Shown here piece after piece: positions 8,303 to 17,800 of a stretch of DNA of 33,685 nt. The stretch is from Victivallales bacterium. GTDB lineage: Bacteria > Verrucomicrobiota > Lentisphaeria > Oligosphaerales > Oligosphaeraceae. Below the pieces are notes generated by a model that made no database searches, was not told the origin of the DNA, and saw only the letters and a list, made by a program, of their open reading frames with translations. The stretch is taken from contig JAFZIJ010000112.1 of assembly GCA_017554445.1 (NCBI GenBank), positions 1 to 33,685 of the forward strand, in the 5' to 3' direction. Positions within the stretch are counted from its first letter, which is position 1. Every line of letters starts with the position of its first letter. The translations under genes and the position numbers were made by a program.

Positions 8303-9367
8303 TCAGAGCTTCACTTCCTGTCCCGTCTTGGCGGATTCATAGACAGCAGACAGAATCTTAATCATATCAACGCCTTGCTGCGGCTTGAAGCACGGTTCGC
8401 ATTTGCCGTCCAAGACGTCGTAGAAATGGCGCAGGTTGCGGACATGGCCGTCGTCGCGGAGGTTGCCGCCCAACGTCGTGTTCGTCAACTGGCCGTCCTC
8501 TTCGGAATAGATTTCCAGGATATGGCCGTCCAGCCACAACATGCCGGCCTTCGTGCCGCGCAATTCGACGAAACGATGCTCCTCTTTCACGTTGGACGCC
8601 CAACTGAATTCAATCTGCAAAACCGCCCCGTTGTCGAAGCGGATCATGCCCATGGCGAGATCCTCCACATCGAACGTGCCGCCGGCCTTTTTGTCGCCGA
8701 AATTGCTGTTGACGGAATCCGAAACATCGGTATTCGCGAACTTGCAGAACGTGTTGCCGGAAACGGCGACAGGCGTCGGATTGCCCATCAGCCAGACAGC
8801 CAAATCGATCATGTGGACGCCCAAATCGATCAACGGACCGCCGCCGGACTGCGCCTTCGTCGTGAACCAACCGCCTTTGCCAGGGATGCCGCGACGGCGC
8901 TGCCATGCGCAACGCCCCGCGTAGATTTCGCCCATCTTGCCCGCTTCGATGTACTTTTTCATATAAGCCGACGCATCCGCGAAACGGTTGTTGCGCATGA
9001 CCATCAGCAGCTTGCCGGCCTTTTCGGCGGCTTCCTTCATGGCGATGGCCTTTTCAGGGCTGACGGCGTCCGGCTTCTCGCTGAAGACATTTTTGCCGTG
9101 CGCGAAAGCCGCGACGGCGATTTCCGAATGCAAATAGTTCGGCGTGCAGATATCGACGCAGTCGATGTCCTCCCGCGCGACGAGATCACGATAGTCCGTA
9201 TAGACCGCCGCCTCCGGATAGCATTCGCGGACAAAGCGTTCAGCGCGTTCCTTGATGATGTCGCAGACGGCGACGACTTTCACGCGCTTGTCGTTCTGGT
9301 AGAAGGGATAATGAGCCCAGCGGGAGATTCCGCCGCAACCGACGATACCGACATTGTAAGTCTTCAT
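8303..9367 (-). CDS. Gfo/Idh/MocA-family NAD(P)-dependent oxidoreductase (1 of 5)
   Basis: A cytoplasmic protein of 354 aa. The Rossmann start MKTYNVGIVGCGGISRWAHY carries the GxGxxx dinucleotide-binding loop. SEKPDAVS provides the family E-K-P with the catalytic lysine near residue 97. GGGPLIDLGVHMIDLAVW is the family's conserved D-x-G-x-H-x-x-D segment. Enzymes of this family oxidise or reduce sugars, inositols or sugar acids at a ring or chain hydroxyl. A ribosome-binding site (AAGGAAA) precedes the ATG. It sits between a large secreted glycosidase-like gene (124 nt upstream) and the heparinase-like gene (76 nt downstream) on the same strand, so it probably acts on a sugar released by them. 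The exact substrate cannot be read from sequence. Confidence 0.9.
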   Translation of the reverse strand: MKTYNVGIVGCGGISRWAHYPFYQNDKRVKVVAVCDIIKERAERFVRECYPEAAVYTDYRDLVAREDIDCVDICTPNYLHSEIAVAAFAHGKNVFSEKPDAVSPEKAIAMKEAAEKAGKLLMVMRNNRFADASAYMKKYIEAGKMGEIYAGRCAWQRRRGIPGKGGWFTTKAQSGGGPLIDLGVHMIDLAVWLMGNPTPVAVSGNTFCKFANTDVSDSVNSNFGDKKAGGTFDVEDLAMGMIRFDNGAVLQIEFSWASNVKEEHRFVELRGTKAGMLWLDGHILEIYSEEDGQLTNTTLGGNLRDDGHVRNLRHFYDVLDGKCEPCFKPQQGVDMIKILSAVYESAKTGQEVKL

Positions 9368-9394
9368 TTTTGTTTCCTTTTTAGATTATTATAT

Positions 9395-9417
9395 GGGACT
9401 AAAGGGACTAAAGGGAC
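9395..9417. repeat. 9-mer GGGACTAAA, two full copies and a partial
   Basis: Units are GGGACTAAA, GGGACTAAA and GGGAC, just upstream (on the minus strand) of the oxidoreductase start at 9367. The reverse complement of the same unit is found at 31171-31206 beside another oxidoreductase gene. Confidence 0.75.
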
Positions 9418-9427
9418 ATTAATAGAA

Positions 9428-9494
9428 ATTAAGCATTAAGCATTAAGCATTAAGCATTAAGCATTAAGCATTAAGCATTAAGCATTAAGCATTA
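9428..9494. repeat. Heptamer array ATTAAGC, nine perfect copies ending in a stop codon
   Basis: Nine exact ATTAAGC units occupy 9428-9490. The tenth, diverged unit begins ATTA and contains the stop codon (9492-9494) of the minus-strand gene upstream. Read on the coding strand, the gene ends GAG-TAA-TGC and continues as TTAATGC repeats. It is the same heptamer family as at 2180-2210. Confidence 0.95.
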
Positions 9495-12400
9495 CTCCAA
9501 AATAAGCCATCCAAACTGCGAGGAGTCTTTTCCGTCGCAGATGCCGCGCGTCCATTCGCAATAGCCATGGAAGCCTTTGCCGTCGTTGTCCATCAGCGTG
9601 AACGAGAACGGGATACGCTGGCCTCTGGATGGATTCTGGATGTTGATTTGCTTCCATGGAATGATGGCACGATATGTCGTCAGATTGCCGTCATGCTTGA
9701 CGGTGATTTTGGCGTTTTGCATCACGTCGCCGACGCCGAGAGCCTCCCAACGGAAGACGAACGCTCCGTCCTTTCCGTCGGCCAACGCGAACTCCGTCTC
9801 GCGGCCGTCGTAGTTCGCATTCTTGTTCATCGGACCGCTACGGAAGGCCAGTTGGATACAATCGCCAAGCCAGACTTCAGGCGTTTTCGGCGGATATTCG
9901 AAGATGTTGTCTTTCACTTCCGCGACAATATAAAGATTCACGTCATCCCACAGGCAGCGCAGGCGGCCGGACAGATCGTCTTCACCGCCGTAGTCCTTTT
10001 CGACTTTGACCGTTTCCGTTAGTTTTCCGCCGACGGACGTCCAATCGGACTCCGGCCATTTGTCCATGTCTTCGATATTGCCGTTGAAGCGTTTAGCGGC
10101 AAGTCGCGGACGCGACTTCTGGACGGGAACCGTTGTCATGGCACTATCCGTCAGCACGGAGGCGGTGATTTTCGTCTGCCCCGCCGCGACTCGTTCAGGA
10201 ACCGTTACTTTCATTACGACGGATTTTCTGCCGCCGCTCTTCAGCCGCGTCACGTCGAACGTATTGGACGGCTCCGCTTTCCAACCTTCAGGAAGATTCA
10301 CCAACACACGTCCGGACTGCCTATAATAACTGTGGTTCGTCACAGACACATGGAGTATGAATGTCTCGCCGCCATGGACTTTCGGGACACCGCCGAGCTT
10401 CACTTCCAATTTCGGTTTGACAACGACGTTCAGTGGAATCCGCTCATAGCCGTCGCAACCTTTCACGGTCAGCACAATGTCATTGCCTTTCAGCGATAGC
10501 CCGTCATCTTCATCCGTCCACAGCATACAGGTAATTTCATTTATTTTTCTTCCTGTCAGTGGCCCAGAAGGGACAATCGTCCGTTGTAAATTTACAAGCG
10601 AGAGATTTGTCTCGACATCAGGATTGCCGCCGACCACTTCGTAAGGAATAATCGTCGGTTCAAATCCATTGACAATTGTCAGCGGGGAATCCAGTAATTT
10701 GATGGACGCGCCGCCATACGCCCGCAGAAGATGCAGGGCGACGGAATCCTTTAGTTCTTTGTCCTTCAATGACTTGAATTCATCGTTCAAAATATTTTTC
10801 AATTCTGATGGCTGGCGTTTGGCGGGACGGAATGTCAGAAGGCAGATTTCCTGCGGTTGCATTGGCTGCGTCCAGTCGATGGCCTTTTCGGCGAAGCCGA
10901 GCAGCACTTCACCATGTTCGTTCAGACGCGAGACTTCGCAAAGATTCTCGACAAACGCCAGCGGCACATTCTTGCACGTAAACGTCTGGTAGCTGTCGCT
11001 GTAGTTGACGATGGCCATCAGCAGGTCGCCCTGCGGATTCTTCCACAACGTCGATTGGACAGATGGCAGCGTGACATTGTGCGGCGAACGCAGATGCCAC
11101 GTCGTCGTAAACGACTCCGTTTCAACTGCATTTGGAACTTCGCCAAGCAGTTCACCCAAGACCATGAACTCCTTGGCGGCCTTCTGCAACGCGCCTAGTC
11201 GAATGAGATATTCAAGATGGTCGTTGTGTTTTGCGTCCATGATCCATTCGTGGTTCCAGCCGAGCTGGCAGCCCCACAGAAAGTCACGGCCTTGGCAGGC
11301 ACGGAAGGCAGCGAAATCGTCCTCCGCATACATGGGGCTCGTGAAATAGATGGCATAGCCGCTATAGACGGCGGTCATGGCGGGCACGTCCTCCTGATTG
11401 CGCTGCACCCACGTCAGATAACCGTCGATGTTGTCCATGTACGGCTCGGCGATATTCTCAGTCGTCAGCGTAACACCTTTGCCCGCAGCCATTTCCTTGA
11501 TAGGTGTCAGCATGGCGCGATAACCGTCGCACCAATGGTGGCCGCCGCCAATCGGATGGTTGTGTGTCGGATCGAAACAGAGCTTTGGGGCGGCGGCGCC
11601 AATCTGATCCAGATAGATGCCGTTCACGCCGCATTCGTTCATCAATCGCGAGCAGATTTCCTGTATCTTGCCCTGCCACTGCTTCGTGAACGGACAGTTC
11701 GGCACGAGACGGCGTTTGGAGCCGTAGATTTCGATGTAAGGCTCGCCCTTTTCATTCTTTGCGGCGGATTTAATGCCTTCCGTTGGGAAACTGTCGATGT
11801 CCATGTCCCACAGACGTCCATTAATATAAGGCATGATCATCTGGCCCTTTGCCTTCATGCGGGCGGTCGTTTCCGCGAAACCGTCTTTCGTTGGGAAATA
11901 GTTTGGATAAGAATGATCGAAAGGAATCTTATGCCATGAGTACCAATGAGTTCCGAACGGGACGCGTCCTGCGACGCGTTCATCCAATTCATTGAGAATC
12001 TTTTCAACACGGGCTGGTTCGCCGTCAAGGCACATCCAGAAGCCGTTGTCGATGAAGCGTTGCGGAAAATCCTTCCGCTGCGCGATGGGACCTTTCGCCG
12101 TCCATGGCTGCTGAAGCGCCCACTTGCGGTACTTCTTGGCGGCCTGCCACCAATCGCCGTGATAGAGACTTAAAACGACTGGAAAATCCGTCGCAAACGC
12201 GGCTCCGGGCTGTCCCATGTTCTCCGCATACGTTTGGTAGGAAATGTCCTGCTTGGAGGAAACAAGAATGCGTTTCGGACGGGCCGCGCCGTCATGTGCC
12301 GCAAAATAGACACCTGTATTGCCGATGTTGAACGCCATGAACTGCATGGGCGCGACGGCGCACGGATACATGAAACCAATGCCTTCACGATTGTTTTTGA

Positions 12401-14087
12401 ACAGCCTTGCCCCCCAGTTGCCGCCTGGCAGCAAGGCATCGCCTTTTCCAGGCTCGAAAACCTGTCCAAGCGACGGATATTCAGACGTCCACAATCCATA
12501 GTTTTTACTGCGGTTTGTGAGAGACATGCGGAACTCAAACTGCTTTTCAGCGTCATTCCACGTCACATCGCAAGTCACGTCCAGCACGTCTTTTTCATCG
12601 CCAATGGCTTGATTCTTCCAGATGAAACGAAGGCCGTTGTCGATCTTTTCACAGACGCCCTGCCCCACACTGCGGTTCGTCAGTTTCACAGCGGGCAGAC
12701 TGTCCTGCGCAGGAGCGCCATACAACGGATCCTCCACGACGCCTTCGCCATTCTTTTTCTGTTTCGTGATGTCCAATTTGCGGAATTCCAGAATCCACAA
12801 ACCTGCATATTCGGGGCGGATATCAAAGAAACGCGTGCCGTTCGTTTTATCGACAAGTCCCTGGCAGGCAAATCCTTCCGACGCATCCGCAAAGACGAGA
12901 CGCGCATCCTCTGTTTCGATCTGCTGTGCGCTTGTCAACGCAAGTCCCGATTTGGACGGTTCTTCCGTCGCCGCCTTCGCTTCGGCGCCATTCCCCGTTT
13001 CGATTTTCAGCTTCGCGTCTTTTCCGAGCCAGCGGGTAAACCATTCGTTGTCATCGCTGGCAGGACCGAAATACATGCTGCCCGCACGAGATTCGCTCGT
13101 CTGTCCGACGGACATCGCCTGACGGCTATGGCTGACGTAATAGACGAATTCATCCGACGCGTCCCAGCAGGACAGGCGATGGCCGCTGACGCCCATCGCT
13201 TCGTCATTCGTGCTCAGCAATGCCCAGTCCTCTGCGCCGATTCCAGGCCCCTTCACGCCTTTTTCGCGCATGGGAATGATCGTCATCGGCTCGCCTGTGA
13301 CAAAATGCGTATAGTATTTGTCCTGACGGGACAAATGCAGGAAATGCAATTCGTTCCATTCGATGGGCTGGCCGTCGCCGCGTTCGATATCGACCGTCAC
13401 ATCGACGACTGGCGAATACGCCGTATAGATATAGCGGTAAACGGCATGCAACTTGTCGGGAGCGTAATTCATGCCGCTTTTGTAGCCTGTGCGGGCTTCG
13501 ACGACGACGCGCAACGGACTCTCGAAAACGACTTTCGCCGTCGCCGCGTCATCCGCCATGATCGTGTATTGGCTATGCGTCTCACGGTTGAAGACACGAT
13601 CCAGCAGATGGGCCTTCGTGTCCGTATAACCGGACGAACCATAACGGATGTTCTGCGGCATGCCGCCATGGCCTTTCATTGGATGCTCCAATTGGAAATA
13701 TGTCGTGCCGATGACGATCTTGCCGTCACGTTCTTCGCAGGTCAGATCCGTTTCAAGATTCAAATCAGACAGCTTGTCCGTTGCCTTGAACTGGAAATAG
13801 CGGACGCTGCCGGCCTCCGTGATGCCGGGCATGAGCCATGTGACGACAGGCTGCTTGCCGCTTTTGTCAATTTCGGCGACCGTTTCCTGCAAAAAGTTTC
13901 CACGATCATCCGTTTCAATGACTTGGAACTTCTTTTCCAGAAGCCATTGTTCCGTTACAGGCTGGCTAACAATCTGTTCGAAGCGTTCCGCCCCGTTATT
14001 ACGGACGTTTACCTGCAACGCCTCTTGCGCGAACAGCGCCCCCGCGCAAAGCATTGTATTTAAGCAGACTAAAAGATTCTTTTTCAT
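9492..14087 (-). CDS. Very large secreted glycoside-hydrolase-like protein (DUF6259-like) with NEW3 and CBM9-like domains
   Basis: A 1531-aa protein with a signal peptide (MKKNLLVCLNTMLCAGALFAQ). A beta-rich N-terminal half (about 25-660) resembles the super-sandwich domain that precedes some glycosidase barrels. A TIM-barrel-like region follows at about 670-1010: RFIDNGFWMCLDGEP, FGTHWYSWHKIPFDHSYPNYFP, MIMPYINGRLWD, GIYLDQIGAAAP and TLTTENIAEPYMDN. Asp827 in YLDQIG and Glu877 or Glu881 in TENIAEP are the best catalytic candidates (inference). Near 1240-1310 is a NEW3-type beta domain (VNLPEGWKAEPSNTFDVT). Residues 1330-1531 form a CBM9/DOMON-like module (GNIEDMDKWPESDW...DDVNLYIVAEVKDN). 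The protein should act outside the cytoplasm on a polysaccharide or glycoconjugate. An AAAGGA site precedes the ATG. The substrate is unknown, and the DUF6259 match is from memory, not a search. Confidence 0.75.
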   Translation of the reverse strand: MKKNLLVCLNTMLCAGALFAQEALQVNVRNNGAERFEQIVSQPVTEQWLLEKKFQVIETDDRGNFLQETVAEIDKSGKQPVVTWLMPGITEAGSVRYFQFKATDKLSDLNLETDLTCEERDGKIVIGTTYFQLEHPMKGHGGMPQNIRYGSSGYTDTKAHLLDRVFNRETHSQYTIMADDAATAKVVFESPLRVVVEARTGYKSGMNYAPDKLHAVYRYIYTAYSPVVDVTVDIERGDGQPIEWNELHFLHLSRQDKYYTHFVTGEPMTIIPMREKGVKGPGIGAEDWALLSTNDEAMGVSGHRLSCWDASDEFVYYVSHSRQAMSVGQTSESRAGSMYFGPASDDNEWFTRWLGKDAKLKIETGNGAEAKAATEEPSKSGLALTSAQQIETEDARLVFADASEGFACQGLVDKTNGTRFFDIRPEYAGLWILEFRKLDITKQKKNGEGVVEDPLYGAPAQDSLPAVKLTNRSVGQGVCEKIDNGLRFIWKNQAIGDEKDVLDVTCDVTWNDAEKQFEFRMSLTNRSKNYGLWTSEYPSLGQVFEPGKGDALLPGGNWGARLFKNNREGIGFMYPCAVAPMQFMAFNIGNTGVYFAAHDGAARPKRILVSSKQDISYQTYAENMGQPGAAFATDFPVVLSLYHGDWWQAAKKYRKWALQQPWTAKGPIAQRKDFPQRFIDNGFWMCLDGEPARVEKILNELDERVAGRVPFGTHWYSWHKIPFDHSYPNYFPTKDGFAETTARMKAKGQMIMPYINGRLWDMDIDSFPTEGIKSAAKNEKGEPYIEIYGSKRRLVPNCPFTKQWQGKIQEICSRLMNECGVNGIYLDQIGAAAPKLCFDPTHNHPIGGGHHWCDGYRAMLTPIKEMAAGKGVTLTTENIAEPYMDNIDGYLTWVQRNQEDVPAMTAVYSGYAIYFTSPMYAEDDFAAFRACQGRDFLWGCQLGWNHEWIMDAKHNDHLEYLIRLGALQKAAKEFMVLGELLGEVPNAVETESFTTTWHLRSPHNVTLPSVQSTLWKNPQGDLLMAIVNYSDSYQTFTCKNVPLAFVENLCEVSRLNEHGEVLLGFAEKAIDWTQPMQPQEICLLTFRPAKRQPSELKNILNDEFKSLKDKELKDSVALHLLRAYGGASIKLLDSPLTIVNGFEPTIIPYEVVGGNPDVETNLSLVNLQRTIVPSGPLTGRKINEITCMLWTDEDDGLSLKGNDIVLTVKGCDGYERIPLNVVVKPKLEVKLGGVPKVHGGETFILHVSVTNHSYYRQSGRVLVNLPEGWKAEPSNTFDVTRLKSGGRKSVVMKVTVPERVAAGQTKITASVLTDSAMTTVPVQKSRPRLAAKRFNGNIEDMDKWPESDWTSVGGKLTETVKVEKDYGGEDDLSGRLRCLWDDVNLYIVAEVKDNIFEYPPKTPEVWLGDCIQLAFRSGPMNKNANYDGRETEFALADGKDGAFVFRWEALGVGDVMQNAKITVKHDGNLTTYRAIIPWKQINIQNPSRGQRIPFSFTLMDNDGKGFHGYCEWTRGICDGKDSSQFGWLILE

Positions 14088-14116
14088 GGGAGTCCTTTGT
14101 TATTTTTCAAAAAAAT

Positions 14117-14158
14117 CATTACTCATTACTCATTATTCATTACTCATTACTCATTAAG
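14117..14158. repeat. Heptamer array CATTACT, six units, overlapping the end of a gene
   Basis: Units are CATTACT, CATTACT, CATTATT, CATTACT, CATTACT and CATTAAG. The stop of the minus-strand gene (14147-14149) and its terminal Leu-Asn-Glu codons are written in the last units. It fills most of the short gap before the next gene. Confidence 0.9.
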
Positions 14159-16945
14159 CTCATACACATGCACGGCAAACGGCTTGAAATCGTCTTGTAA
14201 GCCATTTGCGCAATCCACCGTACGGTTTTCAAAGAGAACTTTGGCTTGTTTGAAGCCTTTCACGTCAATGGCCGCTTTCACGTCTCCCGTGGAGGAATTG
14301 CACGCCAGCAGGATTTTCGGACCGTCGTTGTCTTTCAGCAGGCATGTGACGGACGGATAGTCCAATCCGTCCGTTTTTGGACCGTCAAGAATCGTGACGG
14401 CAGGTTGTTCCTTCGCGTGGCGTGAGCAAAGTTGATCGTGAATAGACGACAGTTCGCCAGCCACCGTGGTGATTTCGCGCCAATGCTCAGGGGTGCTCGT
14501 CACGCCGTGATTCTGGTTGTAACCACCGTAGGTGTACCATGTTATGCCATGCGCCCCATGGATGATGGAGAGATAGCTCATAGCGCGCAGTTCGTCGAAG
14601 CTTGGAAAACGCTTCCAGCCCCATCCGTCGAAATGCTGAATAATCGCCCAGATGGTTTTCGTGGGAGAACCATTGCGGGAGAGATCATCGAAGATGGTCT
14701 TCATATCGCGAATGACCGTCGGTACTTCTGTCGCGTCCGGCTTGTCTTCGCGGACAGGATAGATTTCCGGCATGAAGGAATCCGTGGATTCGATGAACGG
14801 TTCATAATAACTTGCGCCGCGCGGCCCCGTGGCATCGGCCTGCGTCGTAAGATGCGCATTGTCAAGGGAATGGCAGATGTCATGATTGCGTCTCACATCT
14901 TCCGGCGAGAAATAGGTATGCGTGTCGTCGCCGATGTACCATGCGAGAATGGACGGATGATGGCGTTCATGGATGATGTTGTTGATCATGTCGCTGCCGG
15001 GCGTGATCCACAGCTTGAAGCCGTATTTGTCCGCTGTGTTCAGAAATTCCGCAAAATCCGCGTTGCGGCTGGCATTGTAGGTATGGGCGAAATTGAAGCC
15101 TGCGGCTTTTAAATCCTTAAATGCCTTGTCGATATTGTTTCCGTTGAACTCGCGCTTCCAGACGGCGTAGAGGCCGATCGGGAAGAACGGCTTGCCGTCA
15201 ACAAGCACGAAACCATCGTCACGCATCGTCACGACGTTTTCCGTCGCCTCTTTATCGCAAAGAATCATCCGTGAATCATGGAAACGCTTGCCGGAGTAGT
15301 CTTTACCTTCGACTTGGAGATGATGGACGTTGGATTTAACAATCGCTTCCGCCGGCCGTAGGCCATCAAACGCAATGACATCCAAATCGAAGAATTCGTC
15401 CTTTTTGAGATTCGGCACGTCGAAACCGAACTGGATGGTGCAGCAGGCCGCATTTTCGGGAGCGGCTAGCGTAATCGCTTTTTCCGTCCATTCCGTCAAC
15501 GGCTTGCCGTAGCGGATGATGATCGGCTCACCGATGGGTTGCATCGCATCCGTCAACCAAACGATGCGGCTCCGATCGTCCGCATTTTCCAAGTTGTTGT
15601 TATGACGGATCTTGTAGCGGAGTGTATAAATTTCGCCTCCTTTCACGGCCAGCGGTTGGGATTTGAAGAAGAAACTGCTGTCCTGTTCGACGGCCAGACG
15701 GGTGACGCGAACGGCCGTCGGCGAATCTTCCAAATCAATCTGTTTCAACACGCTTTGATAATTGTGGAACGTCCATGTGCGTGGCGACAGCGATGGCGGC
15801 AACGGTTTCAACGGCTCCGCAGGCGTGTAGCTGATGACATCGCCATGGCGAACAACTTGCGATGTAATATCTTGGTCATCAAGAAGATAATGAACCGACG
15901 GCCAGAAGATGATGTCGCCGTCTTTCATCTGGAAGCGGATTTCGGAGGCCGGATCTTGATTGGGAGATTTGCTCAACATGCTGATGCTTGGGCTTTTATC
16001 AATGGTATAAGTCCAATTCTTATCAATGCGGTCATCGATTGTGACGGATTTCAGTCGCGGAGTAGTACCGTGACTTCCCATAATAGCTTTATAACGGAAC
16101 CACGAATGGCCATTAGGAAGCAAAACTCTACCGGGATGGCGTCCTGTATCATCCGCTTCGCAATTGACGAATTTCGTCCATTCGCCAGGGGTGCCATTAT
16201 TGTCGGGAGCCGTTGATTTTAAGAAATATAAGTAACTACCTTCTTGCCTTATGGAATTACAGGCCATATCGACATAGCCATTATTTGTAAAATACGGCAG
16301 TGAAACGAAGGAACCTTGTTTATAATATGAATGCTTCGTCGTCTTCTGGACGATTTCGACTTCCGAAATGGCCATGTGTTCGCCTTCCGGAACGTTCGGA
16401 ATGTCGAAACCGACAAAGAACTGCGCCTTCACGGCTTCCTTTGGAACGACGCCATCAATGAACGTATCCGTCCAATCTTTGCTGTTCATCGTGAAACGGT
16501 ATGGAAAGATGTTCTCCAACCGTTTGCCTTCGACATCGAACCAGTAAAGGCACATTTTATACATGTCCTTGTGGCCAGATGGGTTATGCAGCGGGAACGT
16601 GCCCATTGCGCGGATTTTGATGGTGAAATCGGAACCGCCGATGATGTCAAACGGCTTGCCGGCGAGCTCCCACGCCGTGTCGCTGTTCGGCTTCTCCATA
16701 CCGATGTAAGCGGCTTGTTTGCCAAGAACTCTCCGCACATCCATGATGAGCTTGTTTTCAAAATTCGACGCCTCCCAATTCGCAAAACCATTGGAGAAAA
16801 TTTCCGAGAATACGATATCGCCCTTTCGATCGAGTTCAACGGCGCCATCCTTTATCTTCAAATGGTCGTTTTCAATCAATGGAGCGGCATGCGCGGCGAT
16901 AGCCAACGCACAGAGGCTTAGGCAAATACGATGTTGCAATGTCAT
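14147..16945 (-). CDS. Secreted multidomain protein with a glycosidase-like TIM barrel
   Basis: A 932-aa protein with a signal peptide (MTLQHRICLSLCALAIAAHAA). The N-terminal 570 residues contain repeated beta-sandwich, carbohydrate-binding-like stretches. Two share a similar edge: QFFVGFDIPNVPEGEHMA and TIQFGFDVPNLKKDEFFD. The barrel starts near 575 with DGFVLVDGKPFFPIGLYAVW and continues through HPSILAWYIGDDTH, SFMPEIYPVRED, AIIQHFDGWGW and AHGITWYTYGGYN. This pattern resembles beta-galactosidase-type (clan A) barrels. The usual D-E-P at the acid/base position reads D673-D674-T, so activity or specificity may be altered. A strong GGAGGA ribosome-binding site precedes the ATG. It lies between the NUDIX-fusion gene (28 nt upstream) and the 1531-aa protein (59 nt downstream) in one probable operon. 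Confidence 0.75.
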   Translation of the reverse strand: MTLQHRICLSLCALAIAAHAAPLIENDHLKIKDGAVELDRKGDIVFSEIFSNGFANWEASNFENKLIMDVRRVLGKQAAYIGMEKPNSDTAWELAGKPFDIIGGSDFTIKIRAMGTFPLHNPSGHKDMYKMCLYWFDVEGKRLENIFPYRFTMNSKDWTDTFIDGVVPKEAVKAQFFVGFDIPNVPEGEHMAISEVEIVQKTTKHSYYKQGSFVSLPYFTNNGYVDMACNSIRQEGSYLYFLKSTAPDNNGTPGEWTKFVNCEADDTGRHPGRVLLPNGHSWFRYKAIMGSHGTTPRLKSVTIDDRIDKNWTYTIDKSPSISMLSKSPNQDPASEIRFQMKDGDIIFWPSVHYLLDDQDITSQVVRHGDVISYTPAEPLKPLPPSLSPRTWTFHNYQSVLKQIDLEDSPTAVRVTRLAVEQDSSFFFKSQPLAVKGGEIYTLRYKIRHNNNLENADDRSRIVWLTDAMQPIGEPIIIRYGKPLTEWTEKAITLAAPENAACCTIQFGFDVPNLKKDEFFDLDVIAFDGLRPAEAIVKSNVHHLQVEGKDYSGKRFHDSRMILCDKEATENVVTMRDDGFVLVDGKPFFPIGLYAVWKREFNGNNIDKAFKDLKAAGFNFAHTYNASRNADFAEFLNTADKYGFKLWITPGSDMINNIIHERHHPSILAWYIGDDTHTYFSPEDVRRNHDICHSLDNAHLTTQADATGPRGASYYEPFIESTDSFMPEIYPVREDKPDATEVPTVIRDMKTIFDDLSRNGSPTKTIWAIIQHFDGWGWKRFPSFDELRAMSYLSIIHGAHGITWYTYGGYNQNHGVTSTPEHWREITTVAGELSSIHDQLCSRHAKEQPAVTILDGPKTDGLDYPSVTCLLKDNDGPKILLACNSSTGDVKAAIDVKGFKQAKVLFENRTVDCANGLQDDFKPFAVHVYELNE

Positions 16946-16973
16946 GGTGTTCCTCCATTTTTATATAATTAAT

Positions 16974-17783
16974 TCATTCCATTTGAATTTCAATGTGGAA
17001 ATATTTTTCCTGAAACACCACCTGTTTTAGAATCTCCTCCTTGGTGTAACTCCTTCCAACTGGCGCTACAACCCACTTGTCCTCAACGTCATCCAGCCTG
17101 TGGATGATGGCGATCAGAATACCCGTGTATTCTTTCATCGGTTCATCCACTCCGAGCAGATAGGCATCCTGTTCTTCACCGTCAGCCGCCATGACGCCTT
17201 TTACATATCCATAATTCACAAGATAGTGTGTATTAGGATATTTGGGATGCGTACTGCCTAATGGCCTGTCAACTGTAACCGTCACATGATGACCGATTCG
17301 CCCACGATCATCCGTTACAAAGTGTTTTACGGTTTGCTCTGCAATATTCAGTTCTGTATGGAAAAAAGCAGGATAAATCGTTTTCGTTGTGTCTGCTGAA
17401 ACCCATTCTAAATATTCCTTATGGTCATTTTCCGTGAAACTATTGCTAACTGGTTCAAAATCATCTGGAACTTTCATATAGAAATAAAAGGACAGTTCGT
17501 AGATTGTCTTTCCCTCTTTGCCAGGGAAATCGCCCATGAAATAGCATTCATGAACAAAGCCCAGATGGTCGATATCCATCTTGACACCCGTTTCTTCAAG
17601 AACTTCGCGCACAACGGCTTCTTCAGTCGTCTCCCCGAACTTGACACGGCCACCAACAGAATAGAGGTAATCAACTTGGTCATTTCCTGCCATTAGAAAA
17701 CGACCATCCTTTAGTATGATTGCCCCTACTCTTATATTGATGATGCCCCCTTCACAAGGGATGCACATATCCTGTTTCATCAT
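16974..17783 (-). CDS. NUDIX hydrolase fused to an inorganic-pyrophosphatase-like domain
   Basis: A 269-aa two-domain protein. Residues 1-160 are a NUDIX hydrolase with a complete Nudix box at 45-67 (G45, E51, R59-E60, E63-E64, G66; core REVLEETG). This fold cleaves nucleoside diphosphates linked to another group. Residues from about 164 to the end resemble family I soluble pyrophosphatases: VTVTVDRPLGSTHPKYPNTH, NYGYVKGVMAADGEEQDAY and DEPMKEYTGILIAIIHR. The metal signature, usually D-x-D-P-x-D, is D-G-E-E-Q-D here, so this is a diverged PPase-like domain of the type found alone in Clostridia. There is no signal peptide, so it should be cytoplasmic. The start overlaps two ATGs; a weak GGA lies upstream. 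It is 17 nt after uxaE and 28 nt before the next gene, so it is likely co-transcribed. A housekeeping or nucleotide-sugar role are both possible. Confidence 0.85.
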   Translation of the reverse strand: MMKQDMCIPCEGGIINIRVGAIILKDGRFLMAGNDQVDYLYSVGGRVKFGETTEEAVVREVLEETGVKMDIDHLGFVHECYFMGDFPGKEGKTIYELSFYFYMKVPDDFEPVSNSFTENDHKEYLEWVSADTTKTIYPAFFHTELNIAEQTVKHFVTDDRGRIGHHVTVTVDRPLGSTHPKYPNTHYLVNYGYVKGVMAADGEEQDAYLLGVDEPMKEYTGILIAIIHRLDDVEDKWVVAPVGRSYTKEEILKQVVFQEKYFHIEIQME

Positions 17784-17800
17784 ATTTTTCCATATAGAAC

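Noticed and set aside
8375..9439. A 354-codon plus-strand open frame opposite oxidoreductase copy 1
   Set aside because: Antisense shadow; the minus strand has the GxGxxx, E-K-P and D-x-G-x-H motifs.
12234..14063. A 609-codon plus-strand open frame opposite the 1531-aa gene
   Set aside because: No ribosome-binding site or recognisable domain. The opposite strand has a signal peptide, glycosidase-like motifs and a CBM. The open frame follows from its codon pattern.
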